A DNA stretch of 64,000 bases from JABAQJ01 sp046327745 (lineage in GTDB: Bacteria > Gemmatimonadota > Gemmatimonadetes > Gemmatimonadales > Gemmatimonadaceae): positions 62,001 through 126,000 of the forward strand of contig JAXLXV010000019.1 of NCBI GenBank assembly GCA_046327745.1. Direction: 5' to 3'. Position 1 is the stretch's first letter; the number at the start of each line of letters is the position of its first letter. Shown piece by piece: positions 7,736 to 16,722 of this stretch. The notes beneath the pieces are model-generated. The model did not search any database. It had not been told where the DNA came from and worked only from the letters and a program-made list of their open reading frames with translations. The position numbers and the translations under genes are program-made.

Positions 7736-9388
7736 CTATCGCGGCACTTCGAACGGAAAGCCGTTGCCGACCGCCAGTACCCACCGGCCAGGCAGCGCGT
7801 CGTTCTTCAGGCGACGAGCCAGATCGATTCGGAGCAATCCGTTGGTCGTTGGCACCCGTGGGGAGCCCAGCCGCAAGCCGGCGCCGACGTCCGTGCCGCT
7901 GCGGTCCGGCGAGCCGGTAAACCATGCCCCACCACGGTCAACGAACGCCGCGATACCTAACGAGGCGATTCGCCAGCCGAAGAGGTCGCGTGTGGCCGTC
8001 CACTGATACTCCGCGGTGCCTTGGTACATGCGATCGCCGGTAAACGCGTGCGCCGGAAAGGCGCGTGGGCCAGTGCTCAACCCCAAGTCGAACTCCATGC
8101 CGGGCGCTGGTCGATGCTGCAATCCGCCCCCCGCATAGAGCGCGATAAGGTGATCGGGCGTTGGCCGCATAATGAGTGTGGCGGATCCGCGCGCAGTGCC
8201 GGAGTCCAAGCCTGCGGCCTGTCGGCCCGTCGCGACCAGTTGCGCAAATGCAAAGCCGCGCTGTCCGGCCACGAGTGTGCCGCCTTGCAGCAGGAACTCC
8301 GCGCCAAGGCCTGATCGCTCGTAGCCCCACGCGGCGGGTGACGCCCAAAGCCCCGCACGGAACGTCGGGCTCAGGTTCACATCTTCATCAATGCCACTGT
8401 TCCGTAAGCCCTGGGTCACGTGGAAGCGTGACCGACTTGCTTCCATCGCGACGCCGGCCGCGACGAATCGACTCCGAGGGAGTCTTACGTTAGGCAGGTA
8501 GGCGCCAAAATCCTCGCGCCGCGCCACCACCGTGGCTTCGGAGCGGAGATAGCCGTTTGGGCCTGCCTGCCAAGCGTAGCCCAGCAGTGCACGACCCATG
8601 TCCAGGGACCGTAGGAGGGAGTCGGACGGATCACTGCGACCATTTCGCCATTGCAGCACTCGCCGGTCGAGAGATGTACCTTCGGCGCTCCACGCCCATC
8701 GGTCGGAGAGCGCCCGGAAGGGATTCGACAGCGCCCCGAGCGTCACGTCACCGTCGGTCAGGCGATCCACCTGCAATCGCACATCGGTGGAATTCCGGAG
8801 CAGACGAGGGACGGTCAACGCCAGCCGCGCCGAGTGACGATCGGGTTCCGTGCGGTACCGGAACCCCAAGGACACGCCAGTGCCTGCAAGGTTCGTTTCG
8901 GCGAGTGAGGCATTGAAGATCACCTGTCCTCCGGACAGGCGCGCGCCGGCGCTCCCCTTGGTGGTCCAGCGATCCTTCGTCGTCACGCGCACTTCTGGTC
9001 CCAACGCGTTAGGCACGGTATCAATCCGCACAGACCGGAAGAAACCCAAGCGCCGCAGGTTCCTGGCCGACTCGGCGGCCAGCGCTGAGTCATACGGGGA
9101 TCCCACATGCAGCAGCAACTCGCGCCGGACTACGAATTCACGAGTCGTGGCATGCCACCGATTGATGACGCGTGCGTACCAGCGGTTCGCCTCGGTCGAG
9201 TCGAAGATGTTCTCGCGACGGATGTCGATCCGGGACACGGGCGCCACAACCGAATCCTGGGCTGCGAGTGGCGTTGCGATCGACACGAGCGTGAAAAGGG
9301 ACGCGCACCACGTCCCGCGGCGCCAATCGTCATTCCACCGGCGCGTGCACTTGGTCAGGCCCAGATGGACGGTCGTCGCCCGATCCAC
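7736..9388 (-). CDS. Outer-membrane beta-barrel protein with POTRA-like domain (Omp85 superfamily)
   Basis: 550 residues with an exported N-terminus (CASLFTLVSIATPLAAQ). Residues about 50-130 contain one POTRA-like module (REFVVRRELLLHVG..YD...AESARNLRRLGFFRSVRI). The remainder alternates hydrophobic and polar residues and is rich in Gly/Arg/Tyr strands, as in a 16-strand barrel of the surface-antigen (D15/TamA/BamA) group. With a single POTRA it is more like a short TamA- or patatin-associated barrel than BamA. The start lies inside the end of the upstream amidase gene (34-base overlap), so the two may be co-transcribed. The last residues are FEVPR rather than the usual terminal aromatic. 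Role (assembly or secretion) is inferred. Confidence 0.8.
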   Translation of the reverse strand: MDRATTVHLGLTKCTRRWNDDWRRGTWCASLFTLVSIATPLAAQDSVVAPVSRIDIRRENIFDSTEANRWYARVINRWHATTREFVVRRELLLHVGSPYDSALAAESARNLRRLGFFRSVRIDTVPNALGPEVRVTTKDRWTTKGSAGARLSGGQVIFNASLAETNLAGTGVSLGFRYRTEPDRHSARLALTVPRLLRNSTDVRLQVDRLTDGDVTLGALSNPFRALSDRWAWSAEGTSLDRRVLQWRNGRSDPSDSLLRSLDMGRALLGYAWQAGPNGYLRSEATVVARREDFGAYLPNVRLPRSRFVAAGVAMEASRSRFHVTQGLRNSGIDEDVNLSPTFRAGLWASPAAWGYERSGLGAEFLLQGGTLVAGQRGFAFAQLVATGRQAAGLDSGTARGSATLIMRPTPDHLIALYAGGGLQHRPAPGMEFDLGLSTGPRAFPAHAFTGDRMYQGTAEYQWTATRDLFGWRIASLGIAAFVDRGGAWFTGSPDRSGTDVGAGLRLGSPRVPTTNGLLRIDLARRLKNDALPGRWVLAVGNGFPFEVPR

Positions 9389-10842
9389 GGTCGCGCGTCT
9401 TCAAGTTGGCGGGCGAGGCGAAAGAGGGTGGCCTCATCGCCGTACTTCCCAACAGCATGGATGCCTATGGGAAGGCCCTGCGCATTCCAGTACAACGGTA
9501 GCGACATCGCGGGCTGACCGGTCACGTTGAACAGCGGCGTGTATGGAATGAAGTCGAACAGTTCGCTGGCCGCCTTTTCCAGCGCGCCGAACAAGCGCAA
9601 CACGCTTCCCGCGCGCAGCCGACCCAACACGCGCATCATCGCCTTTTCATGTGCCGGCGGCTGCAACTGGCCGATGGGAAAGGGTGGAAGGGCCAGTGTC
9701 GGCGTGAGTAGGATGTCCACATCCTGAAAAAACACCCCGACGTCGCGTCCCACGCGTCGCAGGTAATGCAAGGACTGACTCAGGTCGCTCGCCGAGATCT
9801 GACGTCCGAGGAGTGCCAGTGCCCACGTGGTCACTTCCACGTCGGCCGGCGTGGCGGCGCGACCGATCCACTCGCGGGCCTCCGCCAGCTCAGCCGCGAC
9901 CTCCGCGCACACCGTGGTGAGGAACGCCATGTTGAAGCGCTCGCGATCGATCATGGGCGCGCGCTCGTGCACCTCGTGACCCAGCGACTGCAAGAGGGCG
10001 ACGGCGTCGGCAAGGGCGGCCTGACAGTCCGGGTGGACCGAATGGCCGAGAAATGGAGCCGCGGTGAACGCGACGCGAAGTCTTCCCGTCGGCTGCGACA
10101 GTTCGTCGAGGTAGGGACGCGTCGGTTCCTCAGCGTAATATGGCGATCCCGGTTCGGGTCCTCGTAAGGCATCGAGCATGGCAGCGCTGTCGCGCACCGT
10201 GCGAGTGACGCAGTGTTCCACGGCTGCGCCTTGCCAATGTTCGCCTACCACCGGACCGGTGGGTGTTCGACCCCGTGTTGGCTTCAACCCAAAGAGGCCG
10301 CAGCAGGATGCTGGAATTCGAATGGATCCTCCGCCATCGCCGCCTCCTCCCAACGGCACCATGCCGCTGGCAACGGCGGCCGCAGAGCCTCCGGACGAGC
10401 CTCCCGTAGTGCGCGTCGGGTCCCAGGGATTCCGGGCCGGCCCGAGCAGCTCCGACTCCGTGAACGGCGTCAGCCCAAACTCCGGAGTATTCGTCTTTCC
10501 GACCACGATTGCGCCACTGCGTCGGTAGCGCTTCACGATCTCCGTATCGTATGGCGGCTTCCACCCCTTGAAGAGCCGGCTGCCGCTGGTGACTGGCTCT
10601 CCCTCGTACCAAGACAGCAAGTCCTTCAATACGATCGGCACTCCGCAAAACGGGCCGTCTGGCAGTGGTGCGTCCGCCTGGGCGACGGCGCGATCAAACA
10701 TCTCGTGCACCACCGCATTCAGCTTGGGGTTGAGTGCTTGGATGCGCTCGATAGCCGAAGCAACTAGCTCGCTTGGGGAGACCTGTCGGTCGCGAACCAG
10801 CGCGGCCAGCCCCAACGCGTCGTAGTTTGAATATTCCTTCAT
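9355..10842 (-). CDS. Amidase (amidase-signature family)
   Basis: About 495 residues, starting at ATG 10842 (KEYSNYDALGLAALVRDRQVS), the point where family similarity begins; the reading frame stays open far upstream but that part has no amidase character. The Ser-cisSer-Lys triad is visible: Lys in GVPIVLKDL, the Gly/Ser-rich GGSSGGSAAAVASGM, and the nucleophile region GGGGDGGGSIRIPAS. The enzyme hydrolyses carboxylic amides, possibly 6-aminohexanoate-cyclic-dimer- or aryl-amide-like compounds; no signal peptide, so cytoplasmic. Another in-frame ATG (10854) overlaps the start codon of the divergent gene at 10853, so both 5' ends lie within about ten bases of one another. Confidence 0.92.
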   Translation of the reverse strand: MKEYSNYDALGLAALVRDRQVSPSELVASAIERIQALNPKLNAVVHEMFDRAVAQADAPLPDGPFCGVPIVLKDLLSWYEGEPVTSGSRLFKGWKPPYDTEIVKRYRRSGAIVVGKTNTPEFGLTPFTESELLGPARNPWDPTRTTGGSSGGSAAAVASGMVPLGGGGDGGGSIRIPASCCGLFGLKPTRGRTPTGPVVGEHWQGAAVEHCVTRTVRDSAAMLDALRGPEPGSPYYAEEPTRPYLDELSQPTGRLRVAFTAAPFLGHSVHPDCQAALADAVALLQSLGHEVHERAPMIDRERFNMAFLTTVCAEVAAELAEAREWIGRAATPADVEVTTWALALLGRQISASDLSQSLHYLRRVGRDVGVFFQDVDILLTPTLALPPFPIGQLQPPAHEKAMMRVLGRLRAGSVLRLFGALEKAASELFDFIPYTPLFNVTGQPAMSLPLYWNAQGLPIGIHAVGKYGDEATLFRLARQLEDARPWIGRRPSIWA

Positions 10843-10852
10843 CACAAGAAAC

Positions 10853-12028
10853 ATGGCACACGTCTTCACGCGACGATACCGACCCATGGCGCTGGTTGCC
10901 GCCGCGATCCCATTCCTTCTAACTCCCATGGCGATTGAGGGGCAAATGCAGGGCGTTGACGCGCAGCGGATTGCAACGCTCCTCGTGGAGCGTATGGCAC
11001 TCACTCGAGGTGAGCGAGTCTTCCTGCTTGTGGCGCCAGGCGAAGCAGATTCGCTGATCACGCCCCTTCGTGCGGCGATTCGTGGTGCGGGTGCCGTGGA
11101 CCTCGGCGCGCTCTCGACCAAGGGTCCGGAGCCAGCCGCTTGGGCCACCGACTGGACGCGAGCATCGCACGGACTCACCGGCCCCGCACTCGAGGCACAT
11201 GTTCGAACCGCCGATCTGGGGATCATGCTGCCAGGGGCGACCCCCGCGGACTCGGCGTACGCCGCTATGCAGGCCGTCCTGAGGTCCGGGAAAGGGCGCA
11301 CCGTCCATTTTCATTGGGCGGGTGCGTACGGACTGGACGGACTGTTGCAGCCGATGACACCATCGCGATCACAGTTCTATGAGAACGTGCTGCGGCACAC
11401 CGACTACGGAGCGCTCATGGCGGCGCAGGGTCGGCTCGAGTCCGCGATGCGTGGACATCCCATCCGGGTAACCACTCCGGGCGGTACGGATCTCACTTTC
11501 CAGATCGGAGAGCGCCCGATCACCAGACAGGATGGCGAGGCGTCTTTGGCCCGCGCGAAGAGAGCAAGAAACCTGATCGACCGCGAGGTCGAGCTACCGG
11601 CTGGCGCCATCCGCGTGGCGCCGATTGAAAACAGCGTGAACGGTACCGTTGCCTTTCCGGCTGGAGAGTGGGGTGGTGAGCGCGTGGATGGGCTGGTGAT
11701 GACCTTCGTGAAAGGGCGCCTAACGCGCTTCACGACGCGAACGGGACGCGCCGGTGTTGAGCGCGAGCTGGTATCGGGGGGCGACGCGGCACGTGCATTT
11801 CGGGAGTTCGCTCTTGGCATGAATCCACTGTTGGCGATACCCGAGTCGGGAGAGCGATGGATTCCGTACTACGGATACGGTGCTGGCGTCGTGCGCTTGT
11901 CGTTAGGTGACAATACCGAGTTGGGTGGCCTGGTTGGCGGTGGTTATGTACGCTGGAACTTCTTCACCGACGCGACAGTCACGGTTGGCGCTGACGTGTG
12001 GGTTCGCGGGGGTCGGCTGGTGCGCTAA
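10853..12028 (+). CDS. Exported M29-aminopeptidase-like protein, metal site apparently lost
   Basis: 391 residues beginning with a Sec-like signal (MALVAAAIPFLLTPMAIEG after a short basic leader; the start could also be the ATG 33 bases further on). The order of motifs follows the M29 (AmpS/AmpT) aminopeptidases: GTDLTFQIGERP, ..DREVELPAGAIRVAP.ENSVNG, FREFALGMNP, and the final LSLGDNTELGGLVGGG..WNFFTDATV. In M29 the metal ligands sit in a GE(V/I) before ..AP, a GE before LG.N, and in H.A.G and H.D segments. Here GE has become GA, the first His position reads Arg, and the H.D segment reads WNF. One Glu of the second motif remains. I infer a non-peptidase or altered-metal homologue acting outside the cytoplasm. 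Confidence 0.7.
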   Translation: MAHVFTRRYRPMALVAAAIPFLLTPMAIEGQMQGVDAQRIATLLVERMALTRGERVFLLVAPGEADSLITPLRAAIRGAGAVDLGALSTKGPEPAAWATDWTRASHGLTGPALEAHVRTADLGIMLPGATPADSAYAAMQAVLRSGKGRTVHFHWAGAYGLDGLLQPMTPSRSQFYENVLRHTDYGALMAAQGRLESAMRGHPIRVTTPGGTDLTFQIGERPITRQDGEASLARAKRARNLIDREVELPAGAIRVAPIENSVNGTVAFPAGEWGGERVDGLVMTFVKGRLTRFTTRTGRAGVERELVSGGDAARAFREFALGMNPLLAIPESGERWIPYYGYGAGVVRLSLGDNTELGGLVGGGYVRWNFFTDATVTVGADVWVRGGRLVR

Positions 12029-12171
12029 GGCGGGCGACGGCCCAGCCGCGAGAACGTGCTGTTTGTCCCGGCGAGCCATCGCGTCGTCGAATCACGCGAA
12101 ACTGGCGCCCCTTGGCGCCGTACGTTTCCGGGCACACCGCAGGGCCGATCTCCCGTAAACCCGCCTGTCCC

Positions 12172-13353
12172 ATGCACGTACTCTCCCGATACAGCCTAGT
12201 GGTCGCATCCCTCTGTGCGATCGCGGTCCCCTCGGCCGGCGCCCAGCGAGACGCGTCGTGTCGCTGCCTGAACCTCACCGTGAATGGCACCGGACTTCAG
12301 GTGGGTGACTCTCGAGGCGTTCGCGGGGTGCGCTTGAACTTCCGGGATTCGCGGCTCGATCGGGTGCAGGGGCTGAACGTGACGATTTGGGATCCGTATC
12401 GGGACGGCGCGGGGGACATCAGCGGCATCGCGCTGGGGGCTCCACTGACGGGAGGACGTACCGTCAAGGGACTTGGGTTCGGGGTGTTTGGCCTGAGTGC
12501 GGAGCGGGACTTTGAGGGGATCGGTGTGGCAGGTATTGGCATTGGTGCCGGGGAGCGCATGCGAGGGCTCTTTGCGGCCGGCGTCGGTGGCGGATCTGGC
12601 GGCGACGTGGAAGGCATCGGGTTTGCTGGCGTTGGTTTTGGGGCGGGTGGGACGCTGCGCGGCCTTTTTGTCAGCGGCGTGGGGATGGGGGCCGGCGGAT
12701 CGTTGAACGGCATCGCTATCGCGGGCGTTGGGGCCGGCACGGGAGGTGACGCGAAGGGACTGCTGGTGGCGGGGATAGGTGGAGGTGCGGGAGGCAACTT
12801 CGAGGGGATCGGCATTGCCGGCGTAGGCGTTGGTGCTGGCGGTGACATGACCGGTGCTATCCTGGCCGGCGTTGGTGCGGGGGTCTCCGGCGACGCCCGC
12901 GGCCTGTTGTTGGCCGGTGTGGGGGCCGGGGTCGGCGGGCGATTCAAGGGAATTGCAGCTGGCGGCGCGGGCTTTGGCGTCGGTGGTGATGCTACGGGCA
13001 TTCTGATCAGCGGATTGGGCACGGGGGTGGGTGGCACCCTGCACGGTTTGGCGGTGTCCGGTTTGGGTGTCGGGGCCTCGCGGATTGACGGCGTGGCTAT
13101 TGCCGGCGTCGGCGTGGGCGCGGCCGACATGCATGCGGTGGTGGTGGCGCCGTGGGTGCGTCTGGAGGGCGGGGAGATGCGCGGCGTTGCTGTGGCGGGC
13201 TTCAACCAGTTCAAGGGGCGCCAGCGCGGCCTGACGCTCGGCGTCGTGAACTACGCGTACTCGCTCCACGGGATGCAGGTGGGCGTGATCAACATCGTCC
13301 GCGACCACCCCAGCCACAAATTCCTTCCCGTAGTGAACTGGGACTTCAGGTAG
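12172..13353 (+). CDS. Surface repeat protein of about 15 glycine-rich 16-residue repeats (LA_2272-like)
   Basis: 393 residues from ATG 12172, with a Sec signal ending ...PSAGAQ; the frame upstream is open but has no signal peptide. Residues 114-366 consist of a repeat of the form xGhxhxGhGxGxGGxh (h hydrophobic), ten consecutive copies of exactly 16 residues at 131-290, flanked by 15- and 17-residue variants. The C-terminus (GLTLGVVNYAY..GMQVGVINIV.......LPVVNWDF) resembles the LA_2272-type surface repeat proteins first named in Leptospira. The pattern suggests a beta-solenoid or a flat beta structure at the outer membrane. The two Cys near residue 30 (CRC) could form a disulphide. Function unknown. 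A long open frame on the other strand is a composition artefact. Confidence 0.8.
   Translation: MHVLSRYSLVVASLCAIAVPSAGAQRDASCRCLNLTVNGTGLQVGDSRGVRGVRLNFRDSRLDRVQGLNVTIWDPYRDGAGDISGIALGAPLTGGRTVKGLGFGVFGLSAERDFEGIGVAGIGIGAGERMRGLFAAGVGGGSGGDVEGIGFAGVGFGAGGTLRGLFVSGVGMGAGGSLNGIAIAGVGAGTGGDAKGLLVAGIGGGAGGNFEGIGIAGVGVGAGGDMTGAILAGVGAGVSGDARGLLLAGVGAGVGGRFKGIAAGGAGFGVGGDATGILISGLGTGVGGTLHGLAVSGLGVGASRIDGVAIAGVGVGAADMHAVVVAPWVRLEGGEMRGVAVAGFNQFKGRQRGLTLGVVNYAYSLHGMQVGVINIVRDHPSHKFLPVVNWDFR
12511..13269 (+). repeat. 48-base tandem coding repeat
   Basis: This is the DNA of the 16-residue repeat. The strict 48-base period runs from 12562 to 13041 (ten units) and loosens on both sides. Unit ends alternate partly between acidic (EG) and basic (RG or KG) first residues. 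DNA copies are well diverged, so this is an old array held by protein selection rather than a recent slippage product. Confidence 0.8.
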
Positions 13354-13517
13354 ATCGCTATGGTGCTGCCTCCGGGTGCGTAGCGGATCGCTGGACGCCA
13401 CTGGCCAATGAAGGACTGACGCCGCTACTGGCGTGACCGCTGCGGCGCGGTCAGCACTTGCGATGCAGCTTCGCGCAGCCCAACGTCCTCGCGCCCTTTC
13501 CAGAGCGAGAGACTTTC

Positions 13518-14798
13518 ATGCATCGCCGATCGTTCGTGGCGGCGGCCGCTGGCGGCGCCATCACGTTACACACTAACGCCCGGTCGGTCCTTCAAGGCGC
13601 GTTGCGCCGCATGGAAGGTGCGAGCCCCGAAGTTGTCGCGCAGGATGAGGATTTCTGGTTCACCGTGCGTCAGGCGTTCACGGTCGATCGTGGGTTGATC
13701 AACCTGAACAACGGTTCGGTGGCGCCGTCGCCTCGGACTGTGCAGCAGGCGCAACGCGACTACCTCACCATGACCAACATGCAGCCCTCGTACTACGTGG
13801 ACGAGATGCTGTATCCGGAGTTTGAGATCATCCGGCGTCGTTTGGCGGCGGGCTTCGGATGTGATCCCGAGGAAATCGCGATCACGCGCAACACCACGGA
13901 GGCACTGGAGATCGTTCAGTTGGGAATGCCCCTGCAACGTGGCGATGAGGTCCTGACCACGACGCAAGACTACCCGAGTATGCTCACCGCCTGGCGACAG
14001 CGGGCGAGACGCGACGGGATCACGTTGCGCATGATCCCGTTTCCGGTGCCGCCGAGCGGTCCGGACGACCTGTTTCACCGCGTCGAACAAGCGATCGGGC
14101 CCAAGACGAAAGTCATCCACATCTCGCACATCACCTATACGACGGGACAGATCTTCCCCGTCAGGCGCATCTGCCAAATGGCACGCGCGCGAGGTATCGA
14201 AGTCACCGTGGATGGCGGACACTCTTTTGCCCAGTTCCCGTTCACGCGCGACGAACTTGATTGTGACTACTACGGCACGTCACTGCACAAGTGGCTGTCT
14301 GCGCCCGTGGGGACCGGTTTCCTGTATGTGCGAAAGGCGAAGATCCCAACCGTGTGGTCACTCTTTGCGTCGCCCGAAGAGATGACAGGGAACATTCGCA
14401 AGTTCGAGGCGATTGGCACGTTCCCGGTGTACGTGCGCAACCCGATCACCGAGGCCATGGACTTCCACGAGTCCATCGGAGGCGAGCGCAAGGCCGCGCG
14501 CCTGCGGTTGTTGCGACGTCGGTGGATGCAGCGTGTGGCTTCTCTTCCCAAGGTGAAGCTCCTGACGCCCGACGACGAGGCGCAGTCCTGCGCCATTGGC
14601 ACCATGCGCATTGACGGGATGGATTCGACGCAGCTGACGGATTACCTCGTGAAGAAGTATCGCATCCACGTCCGTCCGAGGACCGTGGAAAACGAATGGA
14701 ACGGCATTCGAGTGACACCGAACGTCTACACGACGCTAGAAGAGGTCGACGCGTTCGCCATTGCGATCGAACAGATCGCCACCAAGGGAATGGTCTGA
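13518..14798 (+). CDS. Tat-exported class V aminotransferase (isopenicillin-N-epimerase-like)
   Basis: 426 residues from ATG 13518 with HRRSFVAAAAGGA, a Tat signal. It is a fold-type I PLP enzyme: LINLNNGSVAPSP near the start, ITRNTTEALEIVQLG (phosphate-binding loop), ISHITYTTGQIFPV, VDGGHSFAQFPF (the PLP-ring Asp) and GTSLHKWLSAPVGTGFLY with the Schiff-base Lys. It resembles the cysteine desulphurase / isopenicillin N epimerase (CefD) branch; export of a PLP enzyme by Tat as a folded holoprotein is consistent. Its stop codon overlaps the ATG of the next gene by one base (TGATG), implying translational coupling with the DUF885 lipoprotein, so both probably act on the same amino-acid or peptide-like substrate outside the cytoplasm (inference). 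Confidence 0.9.
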   Translation: MHRRSFVAAAAGGAITLHTNARSVLQGALRRMEGASPEVVAQDEDFWFTVRQAFTVDRGLINLNNGSVAPSPRTVQQAQRDYLTMTNMQPSYYVDEMLYPEFEIIRRRLAAGFGCDPEEIAITRNTTEALEIVQLGMPLQRGDEVLTTTQDYPSMLTAWRQRARRDGITLRMIPFPVPPSGPDDLFHRVEQAIGPKTKVIHISHITYTTGQIFPVRRICQMARARGIEVTVDGGHSFAQFPFTRDELDCDYYGTSLHKWLSAPVGTGFLYVRKAKIPTVWSLFASPEEMTGNIRKFEAIGTFPVYVRNPITEAMDFHESIGGERKAARLRLLRRRWMQRVASLPKVKLLTPDDEAQSCAIGTMRIDGMDSTQLTDYLVKKYRIHVRPRTVENEWNGIRVTPNVYTTLEEVDAFAIAIEQIATKGMV

Positions 14799-16549
14799 TG
14801 CGAATTCCGATGTGCCTTCGCGCGGTTGGTGCCGTGCTCACGTTGTTGCTGTCGGCATCGGGTTGCAGTCAGCAGTATGGCCAGAGCGAGGAGTTCGCGA
14901 CATTCGTCGATCAGTACCTGGACGAATGGGCTCGACGGCACCCGTCGATCGCCGGGGGCAACGGCCTGCACATGCACGACGACCTGCTGGAGGATTTTTC
15001 CTCCACGGCCATGGCCAGCGAATCCAAGTGGTTGCTTGGTGCCAAAGTGCGATTGGCGCAGATCGACACGGCGAAGCTGACGCGCGATGAGCGCGTGGAC
15101 CACGTGATCCTGAACGGCGTCATCGATGGCTGGCTGCTGGACAACGATGTGGTCAAGAACTGGCAGCGTAACCCGATGGTGTACGCGGCCGCCGTGTCCG
15201 ATGGCGTACACAATCTCATGACCATGGAGTCCGACACGCCGGAAGCGCGATTGGCACGAGTGGAGCGCAAGATTCGGCGTGTCCCGTCGTTGCTGGCGGC
15301 GGCCAAGGACAACATCACCAATCCACCCGAGGTCTTTGCGCGGCGTGGCACCGCCATGTTCAAAGGCGCGGCGGTCATGCTCCGTGGAGACCTACGTTTG
15401 GCGTTCGCGTCGGTGAAGGACACGGCGCTCACCCGACGGACCTTCGCCTTGGCCGATACGGTGGCGACGGCGATTGACGCCTACGTGGCCTACATGGAGT
15501 CGGCGGTCATTCCCTCGGCGCACGGCGACGTGGCGATCGGGGCAAAGAACGTCGCCGCGCGATATCGTGCCGAAGAGCTGCTAGACCTGCCGCTCAACAC
15601 CATGCTGGCGATCGGAGAGCGGCAGTTGGCGATTGAAGAAGCAGAGTTCGTGGCCACGGCGCATCGCGTGGACTCGACGCGGGACGCGATGGCGGTGTGG
15701 ATGGATGTGCGCCGCAATCATCCGGCGCCGGGGGCCTTGGTCGCTACGACGCAGGCGATCGTCGATTCCCTACAGGCCTTTGTCACTACCAAGGATCTGG
15801 TGCAATTGCCTAACGCCGAGCACGTGGTTGTACAGCCGTCCAAGCCGTTCGACATCGGACTGGCATCCATGCACGCGTCACCGCCGCTGGAAGCCAAGCC
15901 CGTCACGTCCATCTTTTACGTCACGGATGCCAATCCCACCTGGCCAGCGGAGCAGCAGAATGCATGGCTGGAACGATTCAACTATGCATCGCTGACGATC
16001 ACCGCGGCGCACGAGGCCATGCCGGGACACTTCGTGCATGCGCTGTTCATGCGAAAGACTCCCGGGAAGATCCGTCGCATCTGGATTGGGCTGAACCCCT
16101 TCCCGCAGCCGTCGTCGGGCCAGGACGGGTGGGCGCACTACGCCGAGCATTTGGTCATCGAGCAGGGGTTCAAGGCAGACGATCCGCGCTACCACATGGC
16201 GCAGCTGAGCGAATCCATGACGCGCATCTGCCGGTTGCTCGCGAGCATTCGTGTGCACACCAACGTCTGGACGGTGGACCAAGCCGCGCAGTTCTTCATG
16301 GACAAGGCGCACCTGCCGGAGCCGGCAGCTCGGCAGGAGGCTGAACGCACCACGTACGACCCGACGAATGGCGGGTATTTTCTTGGCAAGCACGCCGCGC
16401 TCACGTTGCGCGCGGACTACAAGGAGCGGTTAGGCAGCAAGTTCTCACTACGAGAATTTCATGAGCACGTCATGACGGACGGGATCGCTCCATGGTGGGC
16501 GCACCGGTACCTCATGCTCCCTGGCGATCACCGCTCCGTCGTTCGTTAA
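14798..16549 (+). CDS. DUF885-family lipoprotein (putative metallopeptidase)
   Basis: 583 residues; start ATG 14798 overlaps the preceding stop. The N-terminus is a lipoprotein signal with lipobox SASGC. The body is the all-helical DUF885 family: PSIAGGNGLHMHDD, RMxRVERKIRRVPSLL-type helices, and near residue 410 the zinc-like motif TITAAHEAMPGHFVHALF (HE..PGH), with a later Glu in SGQDGWAHYAEHLV. Family members are distantly related to M2/M3-type gluzincin peptidases, and biochemical data are sparse; a periplasmic peptidase is the best guess. Coupling to the aminotransferase suggests a two-step process. Confidence 0.88.
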   Translation: MRIPMCLRAVGAVLTLLLSASGCSQQYGQSEEFATFVDQYLDEWARRHPSIAGGNGLHMHDDLLEDFSSTAMASESKWLLGAKVRLAQIDTAKLTRDERVDHVILNGVIDGWLLDNDVVKNWQRNPMVYAAAVSDGVHNLMTMESDTPEARLARVERKIRRVPSLLAAAKDNITNPPEVFARRGTAMFKGAAVMLRGDLRLAFASVKDTALTRRTFALADTVATAIDAYVAYMESAVIPSAHGDVAIGAKNVAARYRAEELLDLPLNTMLAIGERQLAIEEAEFVATAHRVDSTRDAMAVWMDVRRNHPAPGALVATTQAIVDSLQAFVTTKDLVQLPNAEHVVVQPSKPFDIGLASMHASPPLEAKPVTSIFYVTDANPTWPAEQQNAWLERFNYASLTITAAHEAMPGHFVHALFMRKTPGKIRRIWIGLNPFPQPSSGQDGWAHYAEHLVIEQGFKADDPRYHMAQLSESMTRICRLLASIRVHTNVWTVDQAAQFFMDKAHLPEPAARQEAERTTYDPTNGGYFLGKHAALTLRADYKERLGSKFSLREFHEHVMTDGIAPWWAHRYLMLPGDHRSVVR

Positions 16550-16722
16550 TCGATTCGCTGCCAAGGCTGAGCGGGATTCAACGCTCAGCGAGTAATTTTG
16601 CGGCGTCGGCGCACAAATACCTCGCGCGCCGATGCAATTCTGCACACTATTCACGTTCCTGCTCCCCCAAGGAACACGATCGCGCTGCCATAGCGGCGCC
16701 GAGCCCCAGGAGAACTCCACAC

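Noticed and set aside
10843..11301. N-terminal extension of the amidase frame to 11301
   Set aside because: The extension is antisense to the M29-like gene and has no amidase character.
12196..13401. A 401-residue open frame on the minus strand opposite the repeat protein
   Set aside because: It is a composition effect of Gly-rich codons; the encoded protein is Pro/Ala/Thr-rich without any domain, while the plus-strand protein has a signal peptide and repeats.
13434..13453. Hairpin TGACCGC...GCGGTCA between the repeat protein and the aminotransferase
   Set aside because: Only seven pairs, no T run and in a G+C-rich area; not called as a terminator.
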